Positions 9,648 to 18,852 of a stretch of DNA of 64,000 nt are shown piece after piece. Location: contig NZ_CP054691.1 in the NCBI RefSeq assembly GCF_013348785.1, positions 2,790,001 to 2,854,000 of the forward strand. The letters are read 5' to 3'. The first letter of the stretch is position 1. Every line of letters begins with the position of its first letter. The notes under the pieces are model-generated. The model did not search any database and had not been told where the DNA came from. It saw only the letters and a list, made by a program, of their open reading frames with translations. The stretch is from Gordonia sp. X0973 (GTDB lineage Bacteria; Actinomycetota; Actinomycetes; Mycobacteriales; Mycobacteriaceae). The position numbers and the translations under genes were made by a program.

Positions 9648-9664
9648 GTCCGCCAGCGGCGGAC
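9648..9664 (-). terminator. Hairpin between rplO and secY (attenuator or terminator without U-tract)
   Basis: A perfect inverted repeat GTCCGCC-AGC-GGCGGAC with 7-bp arms and a 3-base loop. Transcripts reading from rplO towards secY meet it just before the putative secY promoter. There is no T-run, so it could be an attenuator, a processing site or a Rho-assisted terminator. Confidence 0.4.
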
Positions 9665-9713
9665 CGGCGAGCAACGCGGTACGCGCTGCCCGGCCGGCCC
9701 GCCGACTGGGGTA

Positions 9714-10154
9714 TCAGAGTTCGGTGGTGCTACCGCCGGCGGCGGCGATCTTGTCCTTCGCCGACGACGAGAACTTGTTGGCGGTGATGTCGAGCTTCAC
9801 CGACAGTTCGCCGTCACCGAGAACCTTGACCAGCTGGTTCTTGCGGACCGCACCCTTGGCGACGAGATCCTCGACGCCCACGGTGCCGCCCTTGGGGAAG
9901 AGCTCGGCGAGATCGCCGACGTTGACGACCTGGTACTCGACCCGGTTGCGGTTGGTGAAGCCCTTCAGCTTCGGCAGCCGCATGTGGATCGGCATCTGGC
10001 CGCCCTCGAAGCCGGCCGGCACGTTCTTGCGGGCCTTGGTGCCCTTGGTGCCGCGGCCGGCGGTCTTGCCCTTCGAGCCCTCACCGCGACCCACGCGGGT
10101 CTTCTCGGTCTTCGCACCCGGAGCGGGCCGAAGGTGGTGGAGTTTGATGGTCAT
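9714..10154 (-). CDS. rplO: 50S ribosomal protein L15
   Basis: A 146-residue large-subunit protein. It has the basic glycine-rich N-terminal arm typical of L15 ([20 protein letters not shown], then [10 protein letters not shown]) and the globular part ending [14 protein letters not shown]. It directly follows rpmD with a 2-bp gap. It is the last ribosomal gene of this half of the spc operon; the 145-bp gap to secY holds a hairpin and a promoter-like element. Confidence 0.97.
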   Translation of the reverse strand: MTIKLHHLRPAPGAKTEKTRVGRGEGSKGKTAGRGTKGTKARKNVPAGFEGGQMPIHMRLPKLKGFTNRNRVEYQVVNVGDLAELFPKGGTVGVEDLVAKGAVRKNQLVKVLGDGELSVKLDITANKFSSSAKDKIAAAGGSTTEL

Positions 10155-10156
10155 TC

Positions 10157-10357
10157 TTAAACCTCTTCGACGGTCACGAGGTGCCGGACCACATTGATCA
10201 GGCCCCGCGTCTGCGGGTTGTCCTCGCGGGTGACGGTCTTGCGGATGCCCTTGAGGCCAAGGGTGCGCAGGCTGTCACGCTGGTTGCTCTTGGTACCGAT
10301 GGTGCTTTTGATCTGGGTGATCTTCAGCTGGCCCACTTCAGTCTCCTTCTTGGCCAT
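10157..10357 (-). CDS. rpmD: 50S ribosomal protein L30
   Basis: A 66-residue large-subunit protein of the usual bacterial size. The core [20 protein letters not shown] followed by [12 protein letters not shown] is diagnostic. The ATG at 10357 was chosen over longer in-frame extensions because those would run far into rpsE. It lies 5 bp after the rpsE stop. Confidence 0.96.
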   Translation of the reverse strand: MAKKETEVGQLKITQIKSTIGTKSNQRDSLRTLGLKGIRKTVTREDNPQTRGLINVVRHLVTVEEV

Positions 10358-10362
10358 GACGG

Positions 10363-11031
10363 TCACGCTCCCTTGGTCGTGGCCGCGGCAGCGGCGACCG
10401 CGCGGGCGCGCAGCATGCCGGCCGGAGCCACGTCCTCGATGGGCAGACCGCGACGCGCGGCGACCTCTTCGGGACGCTGCAGCAGCTTGAGGGCCGCCAC
10501 GGTGGCGTGCACGACGTTGATGGCGTTGTCGGAGCCGAGGCTCTTGGCCAGGACGTCGGAGACGCCCGCGCACTCGAGCACGGCGCGCACCGCGCCACCG
10601 GCGATCACACCGGTACCCGGGCTGGCCGGGCGGAGGAGCACGACGCCGGCCGCGGCCTCGCCCTGCACCGGGTGGGTGACCGTCCCGCCGATCATCGGGA
10701 CGCGGAAGAAGTTCTTGCGAGCCTCTTCGACGCCCTTCTGGATCGCGGCCGGGACTTCCTTGGCCTTGCCGTAGCCGACGCCGACCATGCCCTGGCCGTC
10801 GCCGACCACCACGAGGGCGGTGAAGCTGAACCGACGGCCGCCCTTGACGACCTTCGACACGCGGTTGATCGTGACGACGCGCTCGAGGTGGTTGCGCTCC
10901 TCGCGGTCACGGCCCCCGCGGTTGTCGCGACGATCGCCGCGGCCTCCGCGACGGTCGCCGCCGCGCTCGTTGCTGTTGGGGTTGTTGCTGTTGGCGGGAC
11001 CGTTCCCGCCGTCACGCTGACGTCCGGGCAT
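10363..11031 (-). CDS. rpsE: 30S ribosomal protein S5
   Basis: A 222-residue small-subunit protein. The S5 N-terminal RNA-binding core [20 protein letters not shown] is clear, followed by [13 protein letters not shown] and the C-terminal domain. A low-complexity N-terminal tail of about 45 residues rich in Asn, Gly, Arg and Asp precedes the core, as in mycobacterial S5. The ATG at 11031 has GGAGGG 8 bases upstream; the longer frame starting with TTG at 11061 has no comparable site. Confidence 0.95.
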   Translation of the reverse strand: MPGRQRDGGNGPANSNNPNSNERGGDRRGGRGDRRDNRGGRDREERNHLERVVTINRVSKVVKGGRRFSFTALVVVGDGQGMVGVGYGKAKEVPAAIQKGVEEARKNFFRVPMIGGTVTHPVQGEAAAGVVLLRPASPGTGVIAGGAVRAVLECAGVSDVLAKSLGSDNAINVVHATVAALKLLQRPEEVAARRGLPIEDVAPAGMLRARAVAAAAATTKGA

Positions 11032-11074
11032 CAGAGGGTCCCTCCGTTGTTGATCAGGCAAATAGTGATGGTCA

Positions 11075-11476
11075 TCAGAACTTCAGGCCTCCCTCGCGGG
11101 CGGCGTCGGCGAGCGCCGCGATCCGGCCGTGGTAGCCGTGGCCACCGTGGTCGAACACGACGGTCTCGACGCCGGCAGCCTTGGCGCGGCTGGCGATGAG
11201 TTCGCCGACCTTGGTGGCCTGGGCCGACTTGTCGACGCCGGCCGCACGCACGTCGGCCTCGATCGACGACGCCGCGGCCAGCGTGTTGCCGGCCAGGTCG
11301 TCGACGAGCTGCACGTGGATGTGGCGGCTGCTGCGCTTCACGACCAGGCGCGGACGCTCCGGGGTGCCCGCGATCTTCTTGCGGAGCCGGAAGTGGCGTC
11401 GGGTGGTGGCGGTGCGGCGACGCGTCGAAGCGTCCTTGCCGACCGGCTTGCGGTTCACTGTTGCGGTTTCACTCAT
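11075..11476 (-). CDS. rplR: 50S ribosomal protein L18
   Basis: A 133-residue 5S-rRNA-binding protein. The family motif [20 protein letters not shown] and the C-terminal [20 protein letters not shown] are typical. It lies 3 bp after rplF. Confidence 0.97.
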   Translation of the reverse strand: MSETATVNRKPVGKDASTRRRTATTRRHFRLRKKIAGTPERPRLVVKRSSRHIHVQLVDDLAGNTLAAASSIEADVRAAGVDKSAQATKVGELIASRAKAAGVETVVFDHGGHGYHGRIAALADAAREGGLKF

Positions 11477-11479
11477 GGC

Positions 11480-12016
11480 TTACTTACCCGTCTTTCCGAC
11501 CTTGCGGCGGACCTGCTCGCCTTCGAAGCGGATGCCCTTGCCCTTGTAGGGGTCCGGACGCCGCAGGCGGCGGATGTTCGCCGAGATCTGGCCGACTTGC
11601 TGCTTGTCAATGCCCGACACCGTGAACTTCGTCGGCGATTCCACCGCGAAGGTGATGCCCTCGGGCGCCGCGATGGGCACCGGGTGGCTGTAGCCGAGCG
11701 CGAACTCGAGGTCGCGGCCCTTGGCGGCCACGCGGTAGCCGACGCCGAAGATCTCCAACTTGCGGGTGTACCCCTCGGTGACACCGACGACGAGGTTGTT
11801 GATCAGGCTGCGCGACAGACCGTGCAGGGCACGGTTGCGGCGCTCGTCATTGGGCCGGGTGACGACGATCTGGTTGTCCTCGACGGCGACCGCGATGGGC
11901 TCGCTGACGGTGACGGACAGTTCGCCCTTGGGGCCCTTGACCTTCACGTCCTGGCCGTCGACGTTGACGTCGACACCGGCCGGGATGGCGATGGGGTTCT
12001 TACCGATACGCGACAT
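11480..12016 (-). CDS. rplF: 50S ribosomal protein L6
   Basis: A 178-residue large-subunit protein near the GTPase centre. It starts [15 protein letters not shown], and the L6 signature [16 protein letters not shown] lies near the C-terminus. It follows rpsH after 12 bp. Confidence 0.97.
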   Translation of the reverse strand: MSRIGKNPIAIPAGVDVNVDGQDVKVKGPKGELSVTVSEPIAVAVEDNQIVVTRPNDERRNRALHGLSRSLINNLVVGVTEGYTRKLEIFGVGYRVAAKGRDLEFALGYSHPVPIAAPEGITFAVESPTKFTVSGIDKQQVGQISANIRRLRRPDPYKGKGIRFEGEQVRRKVGKTGK

Positions 12017-12028
12017 GTGCTCCGCCCC

Positions 12029-12427
12029 TTACCAGACGTAGGCGAGGACTTCGCCGCCCACGCCCTGGTTGGCTGCCTGACGGTCGGTGAGCAGGCCCGA
12101 CGACGTGGAGATGATGGCCACGCCGAGGCCGCCCAGCACCTTGGGCAGGTTGGTCGATTTCGCGTACACCCGGAGACCCGGCTTGGACACGCGGCGCAGG
12201 CCGGCGATGCTGCGCTCGCGGCTCGGGCCGTACTTGAGGTTCACGACGAGCTTCTTGCCGACCTCCGCGTCTTCGACGCGGTAGTCGGTGATGTAGCCCT
12301 CTTTCTTGAGGATCTCGGCGATGTTCGTCTTGATCTTCGACGACGGCAGGCTCACCTCGTCGTGGTACGCCGAGTTGGCGTTGCGCAGACGGGTCAAGAA
12401 GTCTGCGATGGGGTCAGTCATGGTCAT
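12029..12427 (-). CDS. rpsH: 30S ribosomal protein S8
   Basis: A 132-residue small-subunit protein. The N-terminus [20 protein letters not shown] is almost invariant in the order, which favours the ATG at 12427 over the in-frame ATG at 12421. The C-terminus carries the rRNA-binding [20 protein letters not shown]. In E. coli S8 is the translational repressor of the spc operon. Here rpsH is the first gene of a separate transcription unit instead of following rpsN directly. A 15-base palindrome abuts its start codon. Confidence 0.96.
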   Translation of the reverse strand: MTMTDPIADFLTRLRNANSAYHDEVSLPSSKIKTNIAEILKKEGYITDYRVEDAEVGKKLVVNLKYGPSRERSIAGLRRVSKPGLRVYAKSTNLPKVLGGLGVAIISTSSGLLTDRQAANQGVGGEVLAYVW

Positions 12428-12442
12428 GGTTGACCGTCAACC
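12428..12442 (-). promoter_or_regulatory. Palindrome between ribosome-binding site and rpsH start
   Basis: GGTTGAC-G-GTCAACC on the minus strand, with 7-bp arms and one central base, immediately before the rpsH ATG. It overlaps the end of the only candidate ribosome-binding site (GAAAGG). As RNA it could fold and affect initiation; as DNA it could be a protein site. Function is unknown. Confidence 0.35.
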
Positions 12443-12608
12443 TTTCTCGTAGCGGTTCCCATGCAGCGGCGGACTGGGTTTCCCCAGGTCACCGGTGGGC
12501 CTACCACGAAGTGGAGTTGTGCGTAGGTTCTTCCCTATCGATGCCATTGGCTTTTCGCCGGCACCGACGGGGTATGAAGTTGTGACTCCCGGGGGGCACA
12601 GTTCACCC

Positions 12609-12651
12609 CGGGCAACCGTTTCAGTGTAGGGAATCACCAGCCCAGACCCAA
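12609..12651 (-). promoter_or_regulatory. Putative promoter of the rpsH-rplO transcription unit
   Basis: On the minus strand: TTGGGT (12646-12651), a 17-base spacer, TACACT (12623-12628), then 7 bases and TTGCCCG (12609-12615). It closely resembles the sequence before rplN. It would give an rpsH leader of about 190 nt. A 7-bp GC-rich inverted repeat (CCCGGGG/CCCCGGG, 12588-12612) lies around the predicted start. The same intergenic region (12428-12722) must hold the narG promoter; an 8-base palindrome TGATATCA at 12682-12689 is the only candidate regulator site I see. Confidence 0.55.
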
Positions 12652-12722
12652 ATCGGGACCAAGGTCGGAAGATTCACGCGTTGATATCACGCCGGCGAAT
12701 TTTGCGGACTAATGTCCGTTTT

Positions 12723-15700
12723 ATGAGCCGCCCAGCCCAGGTTCAAGGTAGATCGGCACAGGCCCTGCTCGATGTCGGGAGGTTCTTCACCCGCTGGGCC
12801 GAGACTGAAGACAGACGTGCGGTGTTCCGGGAGGGCGGCCGCGCCGGTGACGTCTTTTATCGGGACCGCTGGAGTCACGACAAGATCGTGCGGTCGACCC
12901 ACGGCGTCAACTGCACCGGGTCGTGCTCGTGGAAGGTCTACGTCAAGGACGGCATCATCACCTGGGAGACCCAGGAGACCGACTATCCGTCGGTGGGTCC
13001 CGACCGGCCCGAGTACGAGCCGCGCGGATGCCCTCGCGGCGCCGCGTTCTCGTGGTACACCTACTCGCCGACGCGGGTGCGCCACCCATACGCGCGCGCC
13101 GTGCTCGTCGAGATGTACCGGGAGGCGAAGGCGAAACTCGGCGACCCGGTGCTCGCGTGGGCCGACGTGACCGGTGACCCGTTGCGGCGCCGGGCCTATC
13201 AGCGGGCACGCGGGCGCGGCGGCCTGATCCGGGTCGATTGGGACGAGGCGATAGAGATGGCCGCGGCCGCCCACGTGCACACGATCAAGACCTACGGACC
13301 CGACCGCTGCACCGGCTTCTCCCCCATTCCGGCGATGTCCATGGTCTCCCACTGCGTCGGCACCCGTTTCGTCCAACTCCTCGGCGGCGTGATGACGTCC
13401 TTCTACGACTGGTACGCCGATCTTCCGGTCGCCAGCCCGCAGGTGTTCGGCGATCAGACCGACGTCCCCGAATCGGGCGACTGGTGGGACGCGACCTACC
13501 TGATGATGTGGGGCTCCAACGTCCCGGTGACCCGCACCCCGGACGCGCACTGGATGGCCGAGGTCCGCTATCGCGGCACCAAGGTCGTGACCGTGTCCCC
13601 CGACTACGCCGACAACACCAAGTTCGCCGACGAATGGCTTCCGGCGCAGGCCGGAACCGACGGCGCGCTCGCGATGGCGATGGGACACGTCATCCTCAAG
13701 GAGTTCTTCGTCGACCGGACCACCCCGTTCTTCACCGACTACGTACGCAAGTTCACCGACTTGCCGTTCCTCGTCGGCCTCGACGAACAGGACCACGACG
13801 GGCAACGGGTCCTCGTGCCGGGCAAGTTCGTCACCGCCGACGAAGTGGGCCTTGGCACCGCAGACGAAGACGAATGGAAGACCGTCTTCCTCGACGATGC
13901 GACCGGCGCGGTCGTCGCGCCCAACGGATCGATGGGCTTCCGCTACGCCGACTCGGGGCGGGGCCGCTGGAATCTCGACCTGCAGGGCCGCGTGCCGCGA
14001 TTGAGTCTGTACGACGATGATGACGCCGAGCCGGTGGCGATCAGCGTGGCGGCCTTCGATGCCCCGGACGGAAGCGGCTCGGTGCTGCGCCGCGGCGTCC
14101 CGGCGCGCCGCATCGGCGGACGCCTCGTCACCACCGTGTACGACCTCATGCTCGCCCAATACGGCGTCGGGCGCGACGGACTCCCCGGTGAATGGGCCGA
14201 CGGCTACGACGACGCCGACACGCCCTACACGCCGGCGTGGCAGGCCGCGATCACCAGCGTTCCGGCCCAGTCCGCGATTCGAATCGCGCGCGAGTTCGCC
14301 GCGAATGCGGTTGACTCCCAAGGGCGTTCGATGATCATCATGGGCGCGGGCATCTGCCAGTGGTTCCACGGCGACGTGACCTACCGGGCCATCCTCGCCC
14401 TGCTGAACCTGACCGGCAGCATGGGCCGCAACGGCGGCGGCTGGGCGCACTACGTGGGCCAGGAGAAGTGCCGACCGATCACCGGGTGGATCTCCTTGGC
14501 CAACGGTTTGGATTGGTCGCGCCCGCCTCGAACCCAACCGGGCACGTCGTTCTGGTACATGCACACCGACCAGTGGCGCAACGACGGCTATTCGACGACC
14601 ACTCTGGCCTCTCCCCTGTCCCGCGGCGTTCTCGACCATCCGCATACCGCCGACGCGATCGCTCAGTCGGCCCGATTGGGCTGGATGCCGTTCTATCCGC
14701 AGTTCTCCGCCAATCCACTCGCCGTCGCCGAGGACGCGCTCGCCGCGGTCGACGCGGGCGAAGCGCCCGACGTCGGCACCTGGGTCGCGCGGCAGCTCGC
14801 CGACGGGGCCCTCACCCCGTCGATCGAAGACATCGATGCACCGGAGAGCTGGCCGCGCACGCTGGTTCTGTGGCGATCCAATCTGCTCGGCTCGTCGGCG
14901 AAGGGAGACGAGTACTTCCTGCGCCACCTGCTCGGCACACAACACAATGTGTTGGGGACCGAGGACTCGGACACCCCGCGGCCGGCGGAGGTCCGCTGGC
15001 ACGCCGAGGCGCCCGAGGGCAAGCTCGACCTGCTGCTGTCCGCGGACTTCCGGATGACCTCGACGACGCTGATGAGCGACATCGTGCTGCCGGCGGCCAC
15101 CTGGTACGAGAAGCACGACCTGAGCTCGACCGACATGCACCCTTTCGTGCACGCCTTCACCCCCGCGATCGACCCGCCGTGGGAGGCCAAGAGCGACTTC
15201 GAGTTGTTCCACCTCCTCGCGGCGGAGGTGGCGAGACAGGCCGAGAAGCACCTGGGGACGGTGCACGACCTGGTGGTGACGCCCAACCAGCACGACACCC
15301 CGGGCGAGACCGCCAATCCGCACGGCCGCGTCCAGGATTGGGCCGGTACCCCGGACCCGGGTGTCCCGGGGCGGAACCTGCCGCAGTTCACCGTGGTCGA
15401 GCGCGACTACACGGCGCTCGCCGACAAACTCGCCTCGGTCGGCCCCCTCGCCGACCGACTCGGCTTCACCGTCAAGAACCTCACGTTCGACGTGGGGTCG
15501 CAGCTGGCCAAGCTCGCCGCCAAGAACGGCGTCATGATGCGTCCGGACGGGAGCGACAGCGTCGTCGACGGTCGGCCCGCGATCGACACCGACGAAAAAT
15601 TGGCCGAGGCGATCTTGATGTTCTCCGGCACCACCAACGGTGAGCTCGCCGTCGACGGTTTCCGCAAGCTCGAGGAGCGGACCGGCAAGAGCTTCGTCGA

Positions 15701-16451
15701 CCTGGCCGTCGGCTCGGAGGAGAAGCGCATCACCTTCGCCGACACGCAGGCGGCCCCGCAGCCGGTGATCACCTCGCCGGAATGGTCGGGTTCGGAGACC
15801 GGCGGGCGACGGTACGCGCCGTTCACCATGAACGTCGAGCGGGAGAAACCGTTCCACACTTTGACCGGACGAATGCACTTCTACCTCGACCACGATTGGA
15901 TGCTCGACATCGGCGAGGCGCTGCCCGTCTATCGCCCGCCCCTGGACATGCACCGACTGTTCGGCGAACCCCGACTGGGCCCGACCGGCGAGATGGAGAT
16001 CGCGGTCCGGTATCTCACGCCGCACAACAAATGGTCGATCCACTCCGAGTACCAGGACAACCTGTTCATGCTGTCGCTGTCGCGAGGCGGACCCGCGGCC
16101 TGGTTGTCGCCGGCCGACGCCGAAGCGATCGGCGTCGTCGACAACGACTGGATCGAATGCGTGAGCGCCAACGGCGTCTTCGTCGGGCGGGCCGTCGTCA
16201 GCCATCGCATCCCGGCCGGTGTCACCTACGTCCACCACGCGCAGGAGCGGACGATCGACGTCCCGAAGTCGGAGGCGACGGGCCGACGCGGCGGCATCCA
16301 CAACTCCGTCACCCGACTATTGGTCAAGCCGTCGCACCTGATCGGCGGGTACGCCCAACTCTCCTACGCATTCAACTATCTGGGACCGACGGGGAATCAG
16401 CGCGACATCGTCTCAACCATCCGCAAACGCAGTCAGGAGGTGACGTACTGA
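12723..16451 (+). CDS. narG: Respiratory nitrate reductase, alpha (catalytic) subunit
   Basis: A 1242-residue molybdopterin enzyme reducing nitrate to nitrite on the cytoplasmic side of the membrane. The FS0 iron-sulfur ligands H60, C64, C68 (HGVNCTGSCSW) and C103 have the same spacing as E. coli H49, C53, C57, C92. The segment SFYDWYADLP (residues 226-235) contains the Asp that coordinates molybdenum in NarG. The length fits mycobacterial NarG. The ATG at 12723 has no clear ribosome-binding site; the frame stays open to 12681, so the start is uncertain. The stop overlaps narH by one base. It is first in the operon narG-narH-narJ-narI-narK, which lies between two halves of a ribosomal operon. 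Confidence 0.95.
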   Translation: MSRPAQVQGRSAQALLDVGRFFTRWAETEDRRAVFREGGRAGDVFYRDRWSHDKIVRSTHGVNCTGSCSWKVYVKDGIITWETQETDYPSVGPDRPEYEPRGCPRGAAFSWYTYSPTRVRHPYARAVLVEMYREAKAKLGDPVLAWADVTGDPLRRRAYQRARGRGGLIRVDWDEAIEMAAAAHVHTIKTYGPDRCTGFSPIPAMSMVSHCVGTRFVQLLGGVMTSFYDWYADLPVASPQVFGDQTDVPESGDWWDATYLMMWGSNVPVTRTPDAHWMAEVRYRGTKVVTVSPDYADNTKFADEWLPAQAGTDGALAMAMGHVILKEFFVDRTTPFFTDYVRKFTDLPFLVGLDEQDHDGQRVLVPGKFVTADEVGLGTADEDEWKTVFLDDATGAVVAPNGSMGFRYADSGRGRWNLDLQGRVPRLSLYDDDDAEPVAISVAAFDAPDGSGSVLRRGVPARRIGGRLVTTVYDLMLAQYGVGRDGLPGEWADGYDDADTPYTPAWQAAITSVPAQSAIRIAREFAANAVDSQGRSMIIMGAGICQWFHGDVTYRAILALLNLTGSMGRNGGGWAHYVGQEKCRPITGWISLANGLDWSRPPRTQPGTSFWYMHTDQWRNDGYSTTTLASPLSRGVLDHPHTADAIAQSARLGWMPFYPQFSANPLAVAEDALAAVDAGEAPDVGTWVARQLADGALTPSIEDIDAPESWPRTLVLWRSNLLGSSAKGDEYFLRHLLGTQHNVLGTEDSDTPRPAEVRWHAEAPEGKLDLLLSADFRMTSTTLMSDIVLPAATWYEKHDLSSTDMHPFVHAFTPAIDPPWEAKSDFELFHLLAAEVARQAEKHLGTVHDLVVTPNQHDTPGETANPHGRVQDWAGTPDPGVPGRNLPQFTVVERDYTALADKLASVGPLADRLGFTVKNLTFDVGSQLAKLAAKNGVMMRPDGSDSVVDGRPAIDTDEKLAEAILMFSGTTNGELAVDGFRKLEERTGKSFVDLAVGSEEKRITFADTQAAPQPVITSPEWSGSETGGRRYAPFTMNVEREKPFHTLTGRMHFYLDHDWMLDIGEALPVYRPPLDMHRLFGEPRLGPTGEMEIAVRYLTPHNKWSIHSEYQDNLFMLSLSRGGPAAWLSPADAEAIGVVDNDWIECVSANGVFVGRAVVSHRIPAGVTYVHHAQERTIDVPKSEATGRRGGIHNSVTRLLVKPSHLIGGYAQLSYAFNYLGPTGNQRDIVSTIRKRSQEVTY

Positions 16452-18106
16452 TGCGAGTCATGGCGCAGGTCGCCATGGTGATGAACCTGGACAAATGCAT
16501 CGGCTGCCACACGTGCTCGGTGACGTGCAAACAGGCCTGGACCAACCGCGCGGGAACCGAATACGTGTGGTTCAACAACGTCGAGACGCGGCCCGGCCAA
16601 GGCTATCCGCGTCGCTACGAGGACCAGGAGCGCTGGCGAGGCGGGTGGAAGGTGAACCGCCGCGGCCAACTGCGGCTGCGCACCGGCGGGCGGTTGCAGA
16701 AACTGGCCACGATCTTCTTCAGCCCGGTTCAGCCAACGCTCGACGACTACTACGAACCGTGGACCTACGACTACGAGAACCTCATCAGCGCACCGCTGGG
16801 CGACGATATCCCGGTGGCGCGACCCAAGTCGCTCATCACCGGCCAGGATATGAAGATCACCTGGTCGGCGAACTGGGATGACAATCTCGGCGGGTCGGCT
16901 GCCACCGAGCGGTTGGACCCCGTTCTGGACAAACTCCGCCAGGAGGCCGGCGACAAGGTCAAGTTCTCTTTCGAGCAGACCTTCATGTTCTACCTGCCGC
17001 GCATCTGCGAGCACTGCCTGAACCCGTCGTGCATGGCGTCGTGCCCGTCGGGCGCCATCTACAAGCGCGAGGAAGACGGCATCGTTCTCGTCGACCAGGA
17101 TCGCTGTCGGGGTTGGCGCCAGTGCATCACCGGGTGCCCGTACAAGAAGATCTACTACAACCATCGCACCGGCAAAGCCGAGAAGTGCACCTTCTGCTAC
17201 CCCCGTATCGAGGTCGGCCAGCCGACGGTCTGCTCCGAGACGTGTGTCGGCCGGCTGCGCTACATCGGCCTCTTCCTGTACGACGCGGATCGGGTCACCG
17301 AGGCGGCTTCGGTCGCCGACGAGCAGGACCTTTACGAGGCACAACTCGACCTGATGCTCGATCCCGCCGATCCCGAGATCATCGCCGCGGCCCGCGCCGA
17401 GGGGATTCCCGACGACTGGCTTGAGGCGGCGCGGCGCTCCCCGGTGTATGCCCTGGCGAAGAAGTACCGCGTCGCGCTGCCGCTGCATCCGGAGTACCGC
17501 ACCATGCCGATGGTTTGGTACGTCCCCCCGCTGTCGCCGATCGTCGACCTGTTGACCGAGCAGGGCCACGACGGGGAAAGCCACACCAATCTGTTCGGGG
17601 CGATCGACGCGCTGCGCATCCCCGTCGAGTACCTGGCCGAGTTGTTCACCGCCGGCGACTCCGACGTCGTGACCGGCGTGTTGCGCAAGCTGGCCGCGAT
17701 GCGTTCGTACATGCGCGATGTCGCCCTGGGCCGCGAGCCGAATGCGCTCATCCCCGCGTCGGTGGGGATGAGCGAAGAGTCCCTCGTCGAGATGTATCAC
17801 CTGATGGCGATCGCGAAGTACGCCGACCGCTACGTCATCCCGACGGCGCATCGCGAGGAGGCCCACGGGCTCGAGGAGATGGCCTGCTCCCTGGACTACG
17901 AGGACGGCCCGGGCATGTATGAATCCGGTCCGTTCGGAGAGGCGAGCGGACGCCCGACGCCGGTCTCGGTCGAGACCTTCCAGGCTCTGAAGCAACGGCA
18001 GACGTCGGACCGCGCCGCCGACGAGGACACGCTGCGCGGACGGGTCAATCTCCTCAACTGGGACGGCAACGGCAGTCCGCCCGGCCTGTTCCCCGGGGGA
18101 TCGTGA
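16451..18106 (+). CDS. narH: Respiratory nitrate reductase, beta (iron-sulfur) subunit
   Basis: A 551-residue electron-transfer subunit carrying four iron-sulfur clusters between NarI hemes and NarG. The first cluster motif has C16, C19, C22 and C26 (CIGCHTCSVTC), the same numbering as E. coli NarH. CEHCLNPSCMASCP and CTFCYPRIEVG follow. In CRGWRQCITGCP a Trp replaces one Cys, the known NarH feature that makes this a [3Fe-4S] cluster. Start and stop overlap narG and narJ by one base each (TGATG). Confidence 0.96.
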   Translation: MRVMAQVAMVMNLDKCIGCHTCSVTCKQAWTNRAGTEYVWFNNVETRPGQGYPRRYEDQERWRGGWKVNRRGQLRLRTGGRLQKLATIFFSPVQPTLDDYYEPWTYDYENLISAPLGDDIPVARPKSLITGQDMKITWSANWDDNLGGSAATERLDPVLDKLRQEAGDKVKFSFEQTFMFYLPRICEHCLNPSCMASCPSGAIYKREEDGIVLVDQDRCRGWRQCITGCPYKKIYYNHRTGKAEKCTFCYPRIEVGQPTVCSETCVGRLRYIGLFLYDADRVTEAASVADEQDLYEAQLDLMLDPADPEIIAAARAEGIPDDWLEAARRSPVYALAKKYRVALPLHPEYRTMPMVWYVPPLSPIVDLLTEQGHDGESHTNLFGAIDALRIPVEYLAELFTAGDSDVVTGVLRKLAAMRSYMRDVALGREPNALIPASVGMSEESLVEMYHLMAIAKYADRYVIPTAHREEAHGLEEMACSLDYEDGPGMYESGPFGEASGRPTPVSVETFQALKQRQTSDRAADEDTLRGRVNLLNWDGNGSPPGLFPGGS

Positions 18107-18852
18107 TGGGCGGCCCATTCGGGCGCGCCCTGCGGCGGCGCGCAACCACCGCGGATCACCGGGTGATTCACCAGGTCGCGTCGTGGTGCCTGCAGTACCC
18201 CGACGACGAGTTGATCGCGCGCCTCGGGCTCCTGCGCGGCGCGCTCGACGAACAACCCGCGTCTGCGGCCGTCGACGCCCTGCACCGATTCGTCGCCCAT
18301 CTGACCGAGGCGGATCCGGCGGAGTTGCGGCGCGACTACGTGAACGAATTCGACCTGTCCCGACACCAGACCCTCTATCTCACCTACTGGTCCCACGGCG
18401 ACACGCGCCGTCGGGGCGACGCGCTCACCGCGATCAAACGCCGATACCGCGAGGCCGGGTTCCTGGTCGACACCCACGGCGAACTGACCGACTACTTGCC
18501 CATGGTGTTGGAGTTCGCCGCCCGCGTCGACCCGTCTTCGGGCCTCGAACTGCTGGTGGAGCACCGCGCGTCCGTCGAGTTGATTCGGCTCGCCCTGCGC
18601 GAGAAGGAGTCGCCCTACGCCGATGTGCTCTTCGCGGTCTGCGCCACGCTGCCCGGCGACTCGCCGCCGGACAAGGCGAGCGCCCTGGCGATGCGCGGCG
18701 CGGCAGCGCGTTCGGACGTCGTCGAGCAGGTCGGACTCGACTCCGGCGATCCGCGATTGATGCCGTTGTTCACGAAGTCCGAGTTCGCCGGCTCGGCACC
18801 CAAACCGGTCGACGGCGCCGACCGCCGTCGCGAGGAGGTGGCCCGACGATGA
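18106..18852 (+). CDS. narJ: Nitrate reductase assembly chaperone NarJ
   Basis: A 248-residue cytoplasmic chaperone of the NarJ/NarW family, which holds apo-NarGH during molybdenum-cofactor insertion and is not part of the final enzyme. The N-terminal HQVASWCLQYPDDELIARL and the mid-protein DYVNEFDLSRHQTLYLTYWS followed by HGDTRRRGDAL match the family. GGGGGA lies about 9 bases before the ATG, which overlaps the narH stop. Its C-terminus overlaps narI by four bases (ATGA). Confidence 0.93.
   Translation: MGGPFGRALRRRATTADHRVIHQVASWCLQYPDDELIARLGLLRGALDEQPASAAVDALHRFVAHLTEADPAELRRDYVNEFDLSRHQTLYLTYWSHGDTRRRGDALTAIKRRYREAGFLVDTHGELTDYLPMVLEFAARVDPSSGLELLVEHRASVELIRLALREKESPYADVLFAVCATLPGDSPPDKASALAMRGAAARSDVVEQVGLDSGDPRLMPLFTKSEFAGSAPKPVDGADRRREEVARR

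Noticed and set aside
12666-12722. Alternative narG start at 12681 (TTG)
   Set aside because: It adds a basic stretch with no family similarity and no ribosome-binding site, so the ATG at 12723 was kept, with some doubt.
12687-16301. Open minus-strand frame of 1204 codons opposite narG
   Set aside because: It is a shadow of narG, whose iron-sulfur ligands are all on the plus strand.
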